Positions 46,413 through 59,984 of a DNA stretch of 64,000 nt are shown here, one piece after another. This DNA comes from Viscum album (taxonomy: Eukaryota > Streptophyta > Magnoliopsida > Santalales > Viscaceae), in assembly GCA_963277665.1 (NCBI GenBank), contig OY728143.1, positions 536,272,394-536,336,393 on the forward strand. The letters are read 5' to 3'. The notes under the pieces are model-generated. The model had not been told where the DNA came from and ran no database searches. It worked only from the letters and a program-made list of their open reading frames with translations. Numbering within the stretch: position 1 is the first letter of the stretch; every line of letters begins with the position of its first letter. The position numbers and the translations under genes are program-made.

Positions 46413-48051
46413 GTTTTTAGTTGGGATACCCTAATTTTTTAATATTCAATAAGATTTCAGTTTCGTTTAAGAGGGTGTTATTGTCTTTTTTCAGTGGAAA
46501 TTGGATTTATTTCTAGGGCTTACACTCATATTGATATTATGGTGTTGAGATTTTACTCTTTTTCATATTATAGTGTTATTTATAATTAAATATATGCACA
46601 CACATATATATATATACATACTTATATATAAATATTTAATTATATAAATAAATATATAAACGTATTTACACAAAATATCTTGTTAAATATATAAGCCGCA
46701 TGAAAATAAATATTTATTATCAATTTTATTTAAACTAGAAATCTAACCATTTTATTTACCTTAAAAATGTATGAATATATATATATACCTATACAAATGT
46801 ATAAATAATATTTATTTGTAAATATATATGCCTATGTGTGTATTAATAAGAAAATATATATTTATCTATATATTCTAACATGTGTAAATAAATAAATAAA
46901 TAAATAAATAAATATATATATATATAAATATATATTGCAAGATATATATACATATACATATATATAAATATGTCAATATATAACAAAATCATATAGTCTA
47001 GTGGTTAGTGTTGGAGTTGGTGTCCTAGAACCAACTTCTATGTACTTTATGATAACCTGTATTCATAGTTTTGAATATTAAGAAACTACTTATCACATCA
47101 TGATTGTTCTTTTGCGTAACATAGTATGTGATAATGTCCTTGGAGTAGCATTCACATTAAAATGTCATATCAGTTGTATGCTATGATGAGAACACAGAAG
47201 TGCTTCAGCACGATTCTTAAATATATGTTCTATAGTCGGATGATATCATTTGAGGACACAAATGATAGAGACTATCAAGGGTGGAGGCTCATAGAACTTT
47301 GATGCATCTTCTCGTGGTGTACGCCCTTGGTAATATCAAATGTAGAATATTATGAGAACGAGACTCGTCAGTATGAAATCCACATTTATATGTGCCATTG
47401 GATGTCCCTATTTGTGGACGTGTGTATTGATCATTAGACTTTAAGATTATTATTAATGAGTATTATGAGTCATGTACTTTGATGTATCAATGAAAACCAT
47501 GACGACATATGTTCGCGATGAGGTATGATACACTAGGTGCATCACGAGTAATATTGCATTAATGAATAACGCGAGAAAAGAATTTTCTCTTCTGTTCTTT
47601 AATAGAAGCTGATACCTCAGGTTCTTTGATGAAAATGATATAGACTAATTAAATCCATGATCATGGTGGTCTATAAGAAAATTCAATTTTTAGGAAGTCA
47701 AATAAAGATACATCGAGTACATAGGTTGATGATATCAGCATGCAACCTCTTTGATTAGTGATATCTTGATAAAGAGATTATATTACATAGTAAGCATCCG
47801 TATGAGGTATTATGTCACTGCGACATTAATTTCTTTCTCTATGGGTGCCTTGACGTGTTGCTAGACGTTGAACTTGGATTTTAGGTTGCTTTTCCTAATT
47901 CCATTGAGAAAGAGGCCGAGAGGGTCACACACTAAGTATATCCAGAATCTATGTTAAATAATATATTATTATTTATTATTTAACAAGTTGAAAAAATATT
48001 ATCCCCTCGCGTGGTTTAATAATCATTCCTATTTGCTTAATTTCATATATT
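46413..48051 (+). repeat. Duplicated segment containing a copia LTR start, copy 2
   Basis: This is the partner of 19048-20672, with the same left edge GTTTTTAGTTGGGATACC. It differs by scattered substitutions and microsatellite length ((TA)n and AAAT runs at 46590-46960). Unlike copy 1 it continues past ATATATTA into TGTCTCTAG, so it shows the sequence before the Helitron insertion. Confidence 0.88.
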
Positions 48052-48584
48052 ATGTCTCTAGTTATTCGAAAAAATATAATGTGAGCAGAATATTTAATAA
48101 ATATTTATTTACTATTTAATGAATATAATATTTATTTATTTATTGGAGAATAATGCATTGATATTTATTTATTAAATAAATAATCATTATTAAGGCCTGA
48201 TAAATATTATGGAGAAATTGTATGTTGATAAATAATAAATACTGAATATTATTTGATTAACTAATATTTAATTTAATTTACAAGTTAAGAACATGTTAAT
48301 AAATAATAATAATACTAATATTATTAGGCATGAGGTTCCGCATGGATTAAATAAACAACAAAGGGCACTTGTACAATTATTTTATTTTAACCCTAGCGGT
48401 ATATAAACTCAATTATATTATTTTCTAAATGAGCCAATTCATTTGTTTGGTTGTACACAACGGATTTGGAGAATCCTCTCAAGCCCTAGAGAGATCCCTT
48501 CTCTCCTCTTATTATATAAGGGCTTGTGTGCCCATAGTTTCTTTTATGTAAATCTTTTTCCCTCACCTACGTGTGAGTAAAAAC
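47009..48584 (+). mobile_element. Ty1/copia LTR, part before the CACTA insertion
   Basis: It begins TGTTGGAGTTGGTGTCCTAG. A probable TATA box (GGTATATAAACTC) lies near 48400, and a T/C-rich leader with CAAGCCCTAGAGAG follows at 48480-48500. The LTR is split at 48584 by the CACTA element and resumes at 54031. Confidence 0.7.
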
Positions 48585-48638
48585 CACTACTAGAAAGTTA
48601 TACTATAGCAACGGTTTCAAACCGTTGGTATAGGGTGC

Positions 48639-48658
48639 GGGGGGGGGGGGGGGGGGGG
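48639..48658. repeat. Run of 20 G
   Basis: An uninterrupted G tract lies inside the left subterminal region of the CACTA element. Its length may not be reliable, since homopolymers of this kind are often misassembled. Confidence 0.9.
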
Positions 48659-49083
48659 TAAACCATTGGTATACCATATCCCAACGGTTTGGAAAACCAT
48701 TGCGTAGTCTGGTGTAGGGATATGAAGATACCAACGATTATATATTAATTGTTGGTATATGATACAAAATATTACATTTTTCCAATGGTTACTAATAATT
48801 GTTCGGATAGAAAATTACCAACAGTTGTATGAAAGGCAAATAGGGGACTACCAACGGTTTAACAACCATTCGTATAAAGTTTTTGCAACGGTTAACTATA
48901 ATCGTTGGTATGCATTATATGGCCGGGACTATACCAAGAGTTTAATAATAGTTGGTATAAAGTTTTCCCAACTGTTAAACATAACCATTGGAATAGAGAT
49001 GCTTTATCAACACTATACCAACAATTATAAACAGTTGGTACAGGTTTCACCCATATTTGCAGACAGAAGCATTGCAGACAGCC

Positions 49084-49250
49084 CGCAACTCCAGCTCCAG
49101 CATTACAGACAGAAGTAGACAACCTGCAGCTCCAGCTCCAACATTGCAGACACAAGCAGACAACCCGCAGCTCCAGCTCCAACATTGCAGACAGAAACAG
49201 ACAACCCACAGCTCCAGCTCCAACATTGCAAACAGAAGCAACATTGCAGA
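49084..49250. repeat. Minisatellite, four units of 42 bases
   Basis: The unit GCAGCTCCAGCTCCAACATT followed by GCAGACAGAAGCAGACAACC repeats four times. Shorter ACTCCAACATTGCACAC-type units continue to about 49450. Because the period is a multiple of three, both strands stay open (minus 48892-49482, plus 49057-49572), but the products are only repeat translations. Confidence 0.88.
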
Positions 49251-49579
49251 AAAAAGCATTGCTCACATAATCATTGCACACAGAATCATAACAACTCCAA
49301 CATTGCACACTGAAGCCTCCAATATCAGCACAACCCCCCTGGACAACTCCAACATTTCGCACAGAATCATACAACACCTCCAACACTGCACAACACCTCC
49401 AACACTGCACACAAAAGCCTCCAATATTGCATACACCAACCTCCAACATTGCATATATTCCACAAACCAAAAACATATGCAAAAAACTCTACCATACCAT
49501 ATACAAAGAACATACCTCACTCAAAGGAATCTATTGTACTCCAACAGTAGGATTTCAACTTTAAATGAATGAATAAAAT

Positions 49580-52500
49580 AATTTCTCCAGTGACCACCTC
49601 AATGATTTGTGACAATTGTGAATCCTCTCTCCACAAATTTGTGACTGATGATGAATTATTTTTTGAGACTCAGTTGTGAGACATTATTACCCCATGATAT
49701 AAGGAATTTTATCTTTCCATTGTGTTTAGTGTGGATATTTCTTACAGAGAATATGGTAGTTCCTGCTGATAAAGAAGAGACTCCATGTAGGTTGAATATT
49801 CTGTATGCATTAAAATGATGAAGGAATCAAAGGTATATGAGGTGAGCTTGATCCTTGGGCGATTGGGGATTAGATGGAGTCTAATACTCATATTTCAATC
49901 TGGTTTAGATGACACCAAAAACCTTTTGAAGTTAAATTTTGATGATTTTATTATTACTCTAATGCAGTATAAGAATCATTTGAAAAGTGACGTGTAAAAA
50001 GTTAAAATAAAGAATGTAGTATCTTTTCTTCTACTTTCAGCAATGCTATATACAGTAATATAAAATTCAAAATGATTTTTTTAAAGACTTATATTTCAAA
50101 GGGAAAGTGTAAGAATCACTCATATTATAGAAATTTTACTATTAGCGGGAATAAACTTGCTAAAAATTGTATGAAGAATAAATAAAATTGTTGGAAATAA
50201 AAGATAAAATGGCCCTGTAATGAGGTCCCAAGAGGATGTCTCTTTAATTAGAGTAAGCTCACAGTGATAGTAAATATAAAAGATAAAATTACCCTCACCA
50301 ATATGAGTTTAAAGCCAAAATGGTTTTCCTAAGAGTTGCTTTGGGATCTCCATATCATTAACAAAAGATACAGAAATAAACCAATGGAACTCACTAGTAC
50401 CAATGAGTATGGGTAATAAATTAGAGAAAACACAAATCATACATTGAACCATGTAGGGTGAAACCTACTCATAATCATCCATAACCAAAAATTTTCTTTT
50501 AGATTGACCTCCCCCCAGTCCCAGAATTGTATTCCCAGTGGTGGTGGTGGAAGATCAAATTGTTTCCCACCTATGGTTTCTCCTCCACCCTTTCCAACTA
50601 TGGGAGGGCCTCCCCAACTACCACATGGAGCTCTCTAGTCTATGTGCTAACTTTTTTTTGGGATTTCCATCCACTGCTCCACTCTGGATACCCTATTCTA
50701 CATTCTTAGATGGTTAAACTCGATCTATGTTTCCTCTATCACCATTGAAAAAACAAGATATATCTTTTGGATAGATGGGACTAATGATAAAACCCTTAGT
50801 TTCATGCCTCTAAGACCTGGACTGTGAAGACAACCACCCCTAATAACAATATCCTATTAGTTCCTTTTGACTAAATACTGCTAATAAATTTTCTCCAGCA
50901 CCTAGCTATAATTCTTCATGGAAACCCTCAATCACTGAGGAATGCTCAAGAACATATTTCATAATGTGGATGCATAAAATCAATTTCCTATATCAGATTT
51001 CATATAAAAAAACATGCTCAAACATCCAATAACTAAGGTAGTAATATTGAAAAGTTTCATTAGAATACCTCATGAAGTCTATGACCACTACTGTGTATTG
51101 GGATATTGTTATTCTCCCTTGTCGATGGATTAGAATTTCCTACATTCAAATCATCTATAATGTAGATGGGTAGTAATCCTCACTGAACAAACACATGAAT
51201 ATAACCCAAGTTAGGGTAACCTCTTCATGAGTCTATGCAATAAGCAACCACCAGTATGCTATTTTTCCATGAAGGATACTTATAAGGACCACCATCTACT
51301 TAAACTTAAACCTTGGATTGATTAGTTTACATATTTTTTAATGTTTTTTGAATTTTAATGCTAATTTCAATTTGTTCATTCGTTTAACTTTGTTGTTGTT
51401 CTCTCCCTCATTTATTCATGTTTTATCAACCCCTATTATGTATTAGTGATATCAATATCCATGGTTACGGGGAGTTAACCCACTACAGGTTGTATAAAGG
51501 TAATCAAAATGGAATTATTGAATTTATGTGTTCCAATTGCTACTTTATTTGTTTTCTGGTTCTGTATGATATTGAAGGTGAGGTGTGGGGGTTGTGATTT
51601 CATTCCCATTCTCTCTCATTACTGTTATATCCATCTATTTTGGAACTTAAAATTAGTGAGTTTATGATTTTATTGAAGGTATTGGAGCATATTATTATTC
51701 TCACATATCATAAAATAGAGGATGGGTTGATATATGTTACATGATCTTCTTATTGAACTAGGTGGTCTAGACCACATGTAAATTATTCTGAACATATTGA
51801 AACTAAACTAAAACTAATTTCCCCTTCTTTTTGTGCCTCTGATTCAACACCTTTATTTTCATCCTTGGATGATGAAGAAATAGATGGAATAGAGGGGCTC
51901 TGCTATGAAGAAAAGTTAGAAAGTACACTATTACCCCCATATTTTCTAGAAGACTTTCGAGAGTCATTACACATAGAGAGTGAACTACATGATGAAACAT
52001 AAGAGGGGGATACCACTGAACTAGAATAATTTTATTCTAATTTTTTACATACTAAAAGAGTGAATTAAAATTGATTGAATTTAATTATGAGTAAAATTTA
52101 GATCGAATAAATTTTATATTTTAATAGATTATTTGAGTGATATTCATAATATCTATTCTGAATAAATGGGAAATATAATATAAAAATGATGCTAAAAAGT
52201 TCCTCAGGGATCGAAACATCATGGTCATACATGTGGATGATGATCCAAGAAATATTAAATGGAACTAAGAGGAGTTTGATGTCATAAGATAAAGGTTCCA
52301 TGGGGAAAAGAAGCATGATTCCATGTACATGGATATTTACAATGAGTTTAAAGAAGTGTATTTTTGATAATTAAAATAAGGAAACACCTGATTCTTTGGG
52401 AGAATTTAATGAGAATACAAAACCAGGATTCACGAAAGAATAAATCAATAATATTTTTTGAAGATTTAAAATAGAAAATATTACCTGCTACCAAATATCA

Positions 52501-53480
52501 TAGAGAATCCATATTTTGAATATGGAATATTTTAGTCAAATTATATTTTGTGTCTATTTATTATTCAAGTTGAAAAAGATGAAATTAGTGTATTTTGAAA
52601 GAACTTTCATAAACTGTGTGAGAATTATGAGAGATCAATACATCATATATCAAAGAAAGAGAGATATTTTAAAGTCAGGAGACATTGAAGGATAAGAAGC
52701 ATGTTTTTCTCGAGTATTCATAGATTTGAGAAAGAACTATACCACATGAGATATAGAGAGAGTTTCAAGACTAATAAGAATGTTCCAAGTAGCTGTTGAT
52801 GTCTTGAAGAACTGTACATGAGCGTACCATATCTTATACACTCATGGAGGGGAATTATTCAGGAGTTGTTAGAGACCATTCAACTACTGGATCAAAATTG
52901 AATATAATAATATTTAGGGTGTATAACCAGTCAAGGAAGATAAATGTTTGGGGCACATAACCCATCACAGAAGAATATTTGGTGGTTGGGGAGTAGAACC
53001 ATACATAGTTGGATGATCAAACATCGAGTAGTATAACTAGTTGTTATCGAAGTCAGTTGATTGGGGTTATAACTAATCACCCTCATGTGGAATCTGTACT
53101 GAACTATAATTGACTGCAACATTATTGTGTATAATCCATGTTGGGGGCTATAACCAACATGTCAAGGAGTAATCCATTCAGCCGAACCTTTTAAATAAAC
53201 CAAGGATAAAATAACTCACGATCATATTAATGTCTTCAATATCAATCAAAATTATTCTATAAAGATAAATCACCACAAAACCACAACAAAACCACAACCT
53301 AAAATGATATATGGCTTGTGTTCATAATGGGATCATAATACACAATGGGTAAAACAAGAAGATTGCATCGAAATCGAATGAAAAAAGCTAAAATAAATGG
53401 TGGCAGAAGACATAAATTAGTTAAAATGTACCAATTTTAAGTGGAAGAGATAAAAATTACTTTAATCAAAGATAGATCAC
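49580..53480. other. CACTA interior, unassigned
   Basis: A possible exon reads on the plus strand at about 51807-52001: an acidic segment with PLFSSLDDEEIDGIEGL and ending at a TAA. Near 50510-50635 a Gly- and Pro-rich reading (SGGGGRSNCFPPMVSPPPF) hints at a captured gene piece. Neither is long enough to assign. At 52910-53160 a piece like GGGTTATAACTAATC recurs several times. No transposase motif is seen. Confidence 0.35.
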
Positions 53481-53539
53481 CGATTGGGGAGTAGGGTTCG
53501 CATCCTGGAGAAATCTGGTTTAGGGAAAAATTTTAGAGC

Positions 53540-53750
53540 TAGGTTCTAGAGGAAGTGCGCTCGGGAAGTAGGGTTGGCAGCCTGGATAGATCGGTTCTGG
53601 AAGAAGTGCACTCGGGAAGTAAGGTTGGAACTCGGGAATTAGGTTTTGTAGGAGAGATCTAGGTTTGGTTCTCAGGAAGTAGGGTTCACAGGAGATATCT
53701 CCCGGGTTGGCGCTCGGGAAGTAGGTTCGCATGGATAGATCTTGTTTTGG
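53540..53750. repeat. Short degenerate tandem repeat near the right CACTA end
   Basis: Units with CTCGGGAAGTAGGGTTGGCA and GGATAGATC recur about five times, at spacing of roughly 30-60 bases. The minus frame at 53520-53840 is this repeat read in one phase. Confidence 0.7.
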
Positions 53751-54030
53751 GGGGATCTGTTTTGGGTGAATTTGGGGATTTTCTATCCCAATAGTTATTA
53801 AAAAACATTGGTATATATAGTATATCCCAATGGTTTCCACAAACTGTTGGGATACAAAGCTGTGAATTAGACTTTCCCAAAGGTTTTATAAAACTGTTGG
53901 GAACTTCTATGCCCATCCCACCATATCAGAACAGTTACACATAACCTTTGGTATAACTTTATTTTCCCAACAGTTTTTTCAAATCATTGGGATACATACG
54001 TTGGTATAGGTGGGATTTCCACCAGTAAAC

Positions 54031-55006
54031 ATATGTAATGGATGGAGCTCCCAAGCTAGTGGAGGCGGTTCAAGTTTGAATCTGAGGCGAAACTAGTCCA
54101 AGAGAGATACATAGGTGGACAAGAGGAAAGCTATAACACGAACCTTAATTGGTTCAAGGTGTTTTTACCCTAGGTCGATAGTTGGTTTAACATCTGCTAG
54201 ATAAACTAACCATTAGTATAAGGTTATGATCATACCTATTTATTATTTTATTTCTGTCAAGTTGCATGGTTATTTCATTTTGGATGTTTTATCACAATCA
54301 CAAGAATTAATGAATTAACGAGCATGCATGATAGAAATAAAATAAACTGGATTATGCGTAAATATTATCTAAGACATGGTTAATAACTTAAATAAATTCA
54401 CTTAATATTAAAAATCATTTAAAATAGATAATAATTGAAAATTTATGTATAAAATTATAAAATCCCTCAATTATATATATTAAGTCGGTATAACCTTCCA
54501 ATACTTCAGTTAAAATCGAACCATAGTTCAAAGTGCTTGACCAGCCAAAGTTGGGGTCTTTCAATTATCTAAGAATTATAACTTGAATTTTTGGGTTGAA
54601 TTAAATTAATTCACATCAAGGGTTGACTTCCAAAGTAGGACATTGTGTAACTGAGAGGCAAAGGTTAAATAAATCCAATTTAAGGATTTCAGGATTGGGG
54701 AGTCCACTCCGTAGATCAAGGAACTATGAGTTAATGTAGTTGGCATTTGGAATGACTACCTAAAACCATTCAATTTTCTTGACCAATTTGCTTGACCAAA
54801 CAAAATTGGGGTAATGGGAAGGTGAATATAGATACTTACCGCTATAATTTTCAAGCAAAAAGATATTCCAAAGCCAATTGTGAGGGCTATTGGGTTATGA
54901 TAAAATAGTGGGAGATTAATAAATATAATATGTATTTATTTGCCTAATTTTTATCAGATAAATTAAAAAAATTATGCTCATCCTATTTTTTAGAAACAAC
55001 ATTAAA
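54031..55006 (+). mobile_element. Rest of the copia LTR and the gag leader
   Basis: The sequence resumes after the CACTA element. The part to about 54300 is probably the end of the LTR, but I cannot fix the LTR end or a primer-binding site. The remainder up to the gag ATG at 55007 is leader without a recognisable feature. Confidence 0.5.
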
Positions 55007-55487
55007 ATGACTTCAAACATGTCACTAGGATCCATACTTGAGAAGGATAACCTTCTCACCAGCACAAATTTCCAAGAGTGGAAAAGTCGTTTACACGTTA
55101 TCCTTCACCATGAAAAGAAATTGCATGTGTTGTAAGAAACTATTCCTCATGTTCCTGGTAATGAGGCAAGTGATGAAGAGTTATCACTCTATGAGAAATA
55201 TTTTAATGATTCCATAGATGTTCAATGTTTCATGCTATCATCCATGACCAATGATCTTTTAAAGCAACATGAGAACATGGATGTGTATAACATGATGTCT
55301 CACCTTCAAGATCTCTATCAAGAGAAGACTAGACAAGAGTGGTATGAGATCTTCAATGCTTTATTTAAAATAAAGATTGGAGAGTCTATTCCAGCTGGGC
55401 CTCATGTAGTCAATCTTATTGGCTACATTGAATGCTTAAACATCTTAGGGATTAGATTCCCAGATGAGTTGTGTATAGATCTCATAC
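55007..55487 (+). pseudogene. gag: Ty1/copia gag, 5' fragment
   Basis: From ATG at 55007 the frame reads as a plant copia Gag: ILEKDNLLTSTNFQEWKSRL, then MLSSMTNDLLKQHE, then a block with DLYQEKTRQEWYEIFNALF, and LGIRFPDELCIDLIL at the end. TAA at 55133 interrupts it. At 55488 the next element's LTR begins, exactly where the motif would continue, so the gag is cut by a nested insertion. Copia Gag forms cytoplasmic particles. Confidence 0.88.
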
Positions 55488-58083
55488 TATAAGGACCCGA
55501 CCTTATTACATTACATAATATTAAATTTAGTAAAGAAATAACTTCCTTTAACATTGAATATCTTTTCAATTTTAGAGATTTAGATAATTGGGACATAATA
55601 AATTCATAATATTACACATTAATACAAATTGGATACCATAAAAATAATATTCATTCCTTCCAAAATATAAAACTTTTCAAATAAAACATGATTTCTTTGA
55701 CAAATATTCATAAAATTTAACTTGGCTTCCTCATTTGTCTTAAACATACTTATAACATGTGAAAATAATTTAAAAAATTAGTATGATCACAAAAATCTTA
55801 GTAAGGGATATAAAAATAAGGAAATAACACATTAGTCCATAAATACTTGTAACGTATGGAATCATTTTAAAATAGACATACTTGTCACCCATATAATATT
55901 AATTTGTGAAACTTGAGATTTCAATGAGATTTCCAAAAAACATAAATAACATAAATAAAATAATAAAGTTATCTTGGGGAATTACTTACATAATATTGTA
56001 ACCCTTTCAGATACCTTATAATTTGTAACCCTCACGGCTACCATACAATTTGTGTAACCATCACAATTACACTTGGACTAACCATACAGACGACCTCCAA
56101 ATTACACATACCCAATGAATTAGAGAGAGATATAGGTACCAAACTTAATCATAAAAAATTCTCAATAACCATAACATAATCATCAAACAAGAATAATTGT
56201 ATAAAAACATTCACTTTGAATTTTGTAAAACTAGAAGTTTAAAAGAGGATTTTATAAAAAAAGTCACTTACAAATAACATATAATTGATATGAGAATCAA
56301 TAGAAAAAAATTAATACATGTATACACTATAAATACACATAATAAAACGTAATATAAAAAAAATTCATCACACAAAAATTTTTAATACCACATAAATAAT
56401 GAAGTATAAAGTTAACCCAAAGAATGAAAATCGGGTTAAGAATTCCCTTACCTCGGGTTTGTCTTACTTCAAACTTGTTTAAACCTACTGTATAATGGTT
56501 AAAAGAGTGTTATTAATATCTTACAGAAAAATATTCATGTTTATAATACCTTATATGATCATTTAATTACATAATTTCTCCCATTAATTGTTAGTATTTT
56601 TTCCTTCCATTGTTTTGGGTGCATTCATTACATGATTTCCATGATCGGTTCATAACAGTTATTCTTGTTGATTGTAAGTGAAAATCCAGAATTGGAATGG
56701 AATGATATTTAAATATTTAAAGAACCATAAATTATACCATTTATAATTTTTAATTCTTACATGAGGATGATTCATAAGTTAAAACATTATTGATTTTTGT
56801 TTAGGTCATTTTGGTGATCCTTCGATCATAATGAACTGATTTTGTGTTATAAATTAATAACATGTGTACAAAATGATTATAAAACCTTATATAAGATATA
56901 ATAAATAAATTATAATATGGTTTAAACATAAAAATGGGTTCATTACCAATATTTAAATAAGTAAAATAAATTTAAATCACATTGTCCATGATGTCGGTAA
57001 ATCGATACATCACAGATGATGTTTTAATTTCTTGAATAAGTGGAAGAGGAGAAGAAGTATAATGGCGAGTCTTCCATAAAAATGATGAAATCCAAAATAT
57101 GTAATATACTAGATCATTCATGCCTCTTGGATAATGTGAGGCAAGGAAAGAAGAAGAATAGAAAATAAAAATAAAAGAAAAGAAAGAAAACAAAAGAGGA
57201 TGTTTACCTCTTGATCTCTTATCCTTGAGATCCTTCTTAAGGCCCTTGGTTTTGGCCTTTTGGTGTGACCAGTACGCCTTGGACATGGGGAAGATTCTTG
57301 GGAGGATTATTGGGAGGAACTTAGGAAAATCTCAAGGCTTGAGAGTTGTGGTAAGAAGAGGGGAATGAGAGTGATATTTATAGTGGAGGAGATGAGAGAT
57401 TTTACATTATTTTAATAATTATTATAATATTTTTCCTCAAGACTATGAATAGTCTTGATTCATGTGACCAAAAATAGTAATAATGGTATATGAGTTCTAA
57501 CCAAGTGATATTACATCAGTTATGATGTCTTAAATAGTGTATTTAAATGATAATTTGAATATATGGTATTTTACCGTATTTCACTATTCATAAAAAATTC
57601 AAGAATTTCAAAAAAATCTCAAAAATTCACCCTAATAATTTTTCAATGTGTAGAATTCAAAAATGAACTCTATTTTTTTGAAAATAATTTTCTAAATATT
57701 ATTAATTTAATTTTTATATAAAATCATACTTTATTAAAAAATAACAATTTTAAATCTATAACTCATTTTTTAACACCTTGAAAAATTAATCAACATCTTA
57801 TTATCATATAACCTTAAGAAAATAAAATAATAATACAATTTACTATTTATTAGGGTCATATTAATATTCATATTACTATTCATAAGGGTATGTTACTATT
57901 TACCAAAAATTAATTTGGTTCCATTAGACTCCAAATAACTTATTGATCACAATTGTAGATGACAGTTTTTCGAAATTCAAATCATAAAAGTGGAAAATTT
58001 ATGTTTAAAATATGATTATAAATATCTTTTTAAAACAAAGTTTCATGCAGTTAAATTTATTTTAAAAAACTTGGGGTGTTACA
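55488..58083 (-). mobile_element. 3' LTR of a minus-strand Tekay-type chromovirus, about 2.6 kb
   Basis: On the minus strand it begins TGTAACACCCCAAG (58083) after a purine-rich tract, and ends GGTCGGGTCCTTATA near 55488, in the copia gag. The segment at 57560-57660 is homologous to 6060-6170 of the first chromovirus LTR. It is AT-rich. The minus frame at 56972-57286 is low-complexity Ser/Phe and not a convincing gene. Confidence 0.85.
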
Positions 58084-59984
58084 TTATCCCCACATTCTGG
58101 AAATTTCATCCTCACAATTTTATTTACTTATTAAACAAGAAAGGGTACCTTTCCCTTATAGCATTTTCAGACTCCCATGTTACTTCTTAAACCATGTGGT
58201 TTTTCCACAAAACCTTTACATGGTGGATTACCTTATTCCATAATACCTGTTCCCTTAGATCAAGAATCTGAACTGGTTTCTCTTGATAAGAAAGGTTATC
58301 TTCCAACTGAACTGCTTCTGGACTCAAGATATGAGATGAATCTGGCACATACTTTCTCAACATTGAAACATAAAAAACATTGTGTACCTAAGATAAACAT
58401 GGAGGCAAATATAATCTATAGGAGACTAGTCCAACCTTCTCCAAGATTTCATAAGGCCCAATTAACCGTGAACTTAGCTTTCCTTTCTTACCAAAAAGCA
58501 GAACACTCTTCCATGGTGAGATTCTAAGAACCTACCTCAAAAGGAAAGTCTTTCCTCCTATTGTCTGCATAACTTTTCTGTATGCTCTGAGCTGTTCTCA
58601 TGTGTTGCTGCATTATCTTCACTTTCTCAGCCACTTCCTCTACTAATTATGGTCCCATCAACTTCCTTTCCCAACTTTATCCCAAAAATCTGGAGTTCTA
58701 CACCGCTTCCCATACAATGCCTTGAAATATTCCATTTGTATACTAAAAATGAAAAATATTATTATAAGAAATCTCAACTAAAGAAATATGCTGATCCCAA
58801 ATTCCCTAGTAGTCCATTGAACAAGCTCGAAGCATATCCTCCAAAGTCTGAATCGTTCATTCTGACTGCTCATCTTATTGAGGATGAAAAGTTGTACTAA
58901 AATTTAATTCTTTGACCAACAACTTCTTAAGGCCATTCCAAAAGATAGAAGTGAACCTGAGATACCGACCAAATACAATGAAAAGAGGAACTCCATGTAA
59001 CCTAATAATCTATTTGAGGTATAGTCAAAAAAGCTGATCCAAAGACATTATATCTCGAATAGAAAGAAAATGTGCAGATTTAGTCAGCTGATCAACAATA
59101 ACCCAAATATCATTGTTACCTTGATAAGTGTTAGGTAGCCCCACAACGAAGTCCATGGATATATTCTTCCATTTCCACTCTGGCACTGGAAAAGGCTGAA
59201 GCATCCCTTTCGGTAACTGCTTCTCTGCTTTAACCTATTGACATGTCAAACATTTCACGGTAAAATATGTAATATCTCTTTTCATTCCATACCACCAATA
59301 ATACTCTTGAAGGTCTCTATACATCTTAGTACTACCAGGATGAACTGAAAATAGAGAACTATAAGCTTCACACAACAAATATTTCTTGAACTGGGAATCA
59401 CAAGGCACACACAATATTTTTCTAAATCTCATAACACAATATTTATCAAGGTTAAATTCTAGAAACTTACCCATTTTAACAAATTCTACCTTTTTTCTAT
59501 AGATTATGGTATTCCTTCTACACTTTCTTAATTATACCTGATAACGATGAATTCATTGAAACCTAAAGCAAAACAGAGTTATTTCATGCACCAACAACTT
59601 CCAAGCCAAAATTCATCAAATCATTAATTAAGGGACCATGTTCCAAACATAACATGGTTAATGATGCATGGTTTTTTCAACTCAAGGAATCCAACACTTT
59701 GTTTTCTTTTCCTGGATGGTAATTGATTGTGCAATCATAATACTTTATTAGTTTAATCCATATTCTCCACCTCATGTTTAATTCCTTCTGAGTGAATATA
59801 TACTTTAGAATTTTATGGTCAGTATATATTTGACATTTGGCTTCGTATAAATGATGCCTCCAAATTTTCAAAGTAAAAAAAATAGCTGCTAATTCTAAAT
59901 CATGTGTGGGATAATTTAACTCATGAGGTTTTAGTTGTCTTGAAGTATAAGAAATTACCTGATCATTATGCTTTATAACATAAC
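58084..59984 (-). pseudogene. 3' part of pol of the minus-strand chromovirus
   Basis: Read on the minus strand from 59984, RNase H comes first ([20 protein letters not shown], then HDLELAA, and a 64-codon open part at 59871-59677 ending [13 protein letters not shown]). The integrase H2C2 finger follows (59474-59235, HPGSTKMYRDL ... CLTCQ), then a degraded integrase core. A C-terminal chromodomain-like module at about 58530-58110 has SRLIGPYEILEKVG and a VKVLWKNH piece, and a stop. Stops and shifts show it is dead. Reverse transcriptase and everything upstream are missing because another element is inserted at 59990. Confidence 0.88.

Larger units (their letters stand above)
48585..54027. mobile_element. 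CACTA DNA transposon, 5.4 kb, probably non-autonomous
   Basis: The left end is CACTACTAGAAAG. The right end, read on the minus strand, is TACTGGTGGAAAT, a CACTA-type terminus with its first base changed. AAC flanks both ends (48582-48584 and 54028-54030), the three-base target duplication of this superfamily. Subterminal regions at 48598-49045 and 53760-54010 are full of AACGGTTT/AAACCGTTGGTAT repeats, the expected transposase-binding arrays. I find no frame resembling a CACTA transposase. The interior holds a minisatellite and unassigned sequence. Confidence 0.88.

Noticed and set aside
48892..49482. Minus-strand frame of 196 codons, Cys/Leu/Gly-rich, inside the CACTA element
   Set aside because: It is the 42-base minisatellite and related short repeats read in one phase; the plus strand is open for the same reason.
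49815..49997. EVSLILGRLG segment resembling a retroelement protease end
   Set aside because: The similarity is limited to about eight residues, with no D-S/T-G motif upstream and no other pol domain around it.
58177..58527. 116-codon plus frame
   Set aside because: It is the reverse complement of the chromodomain end of the minus-strand chromovirus pol.
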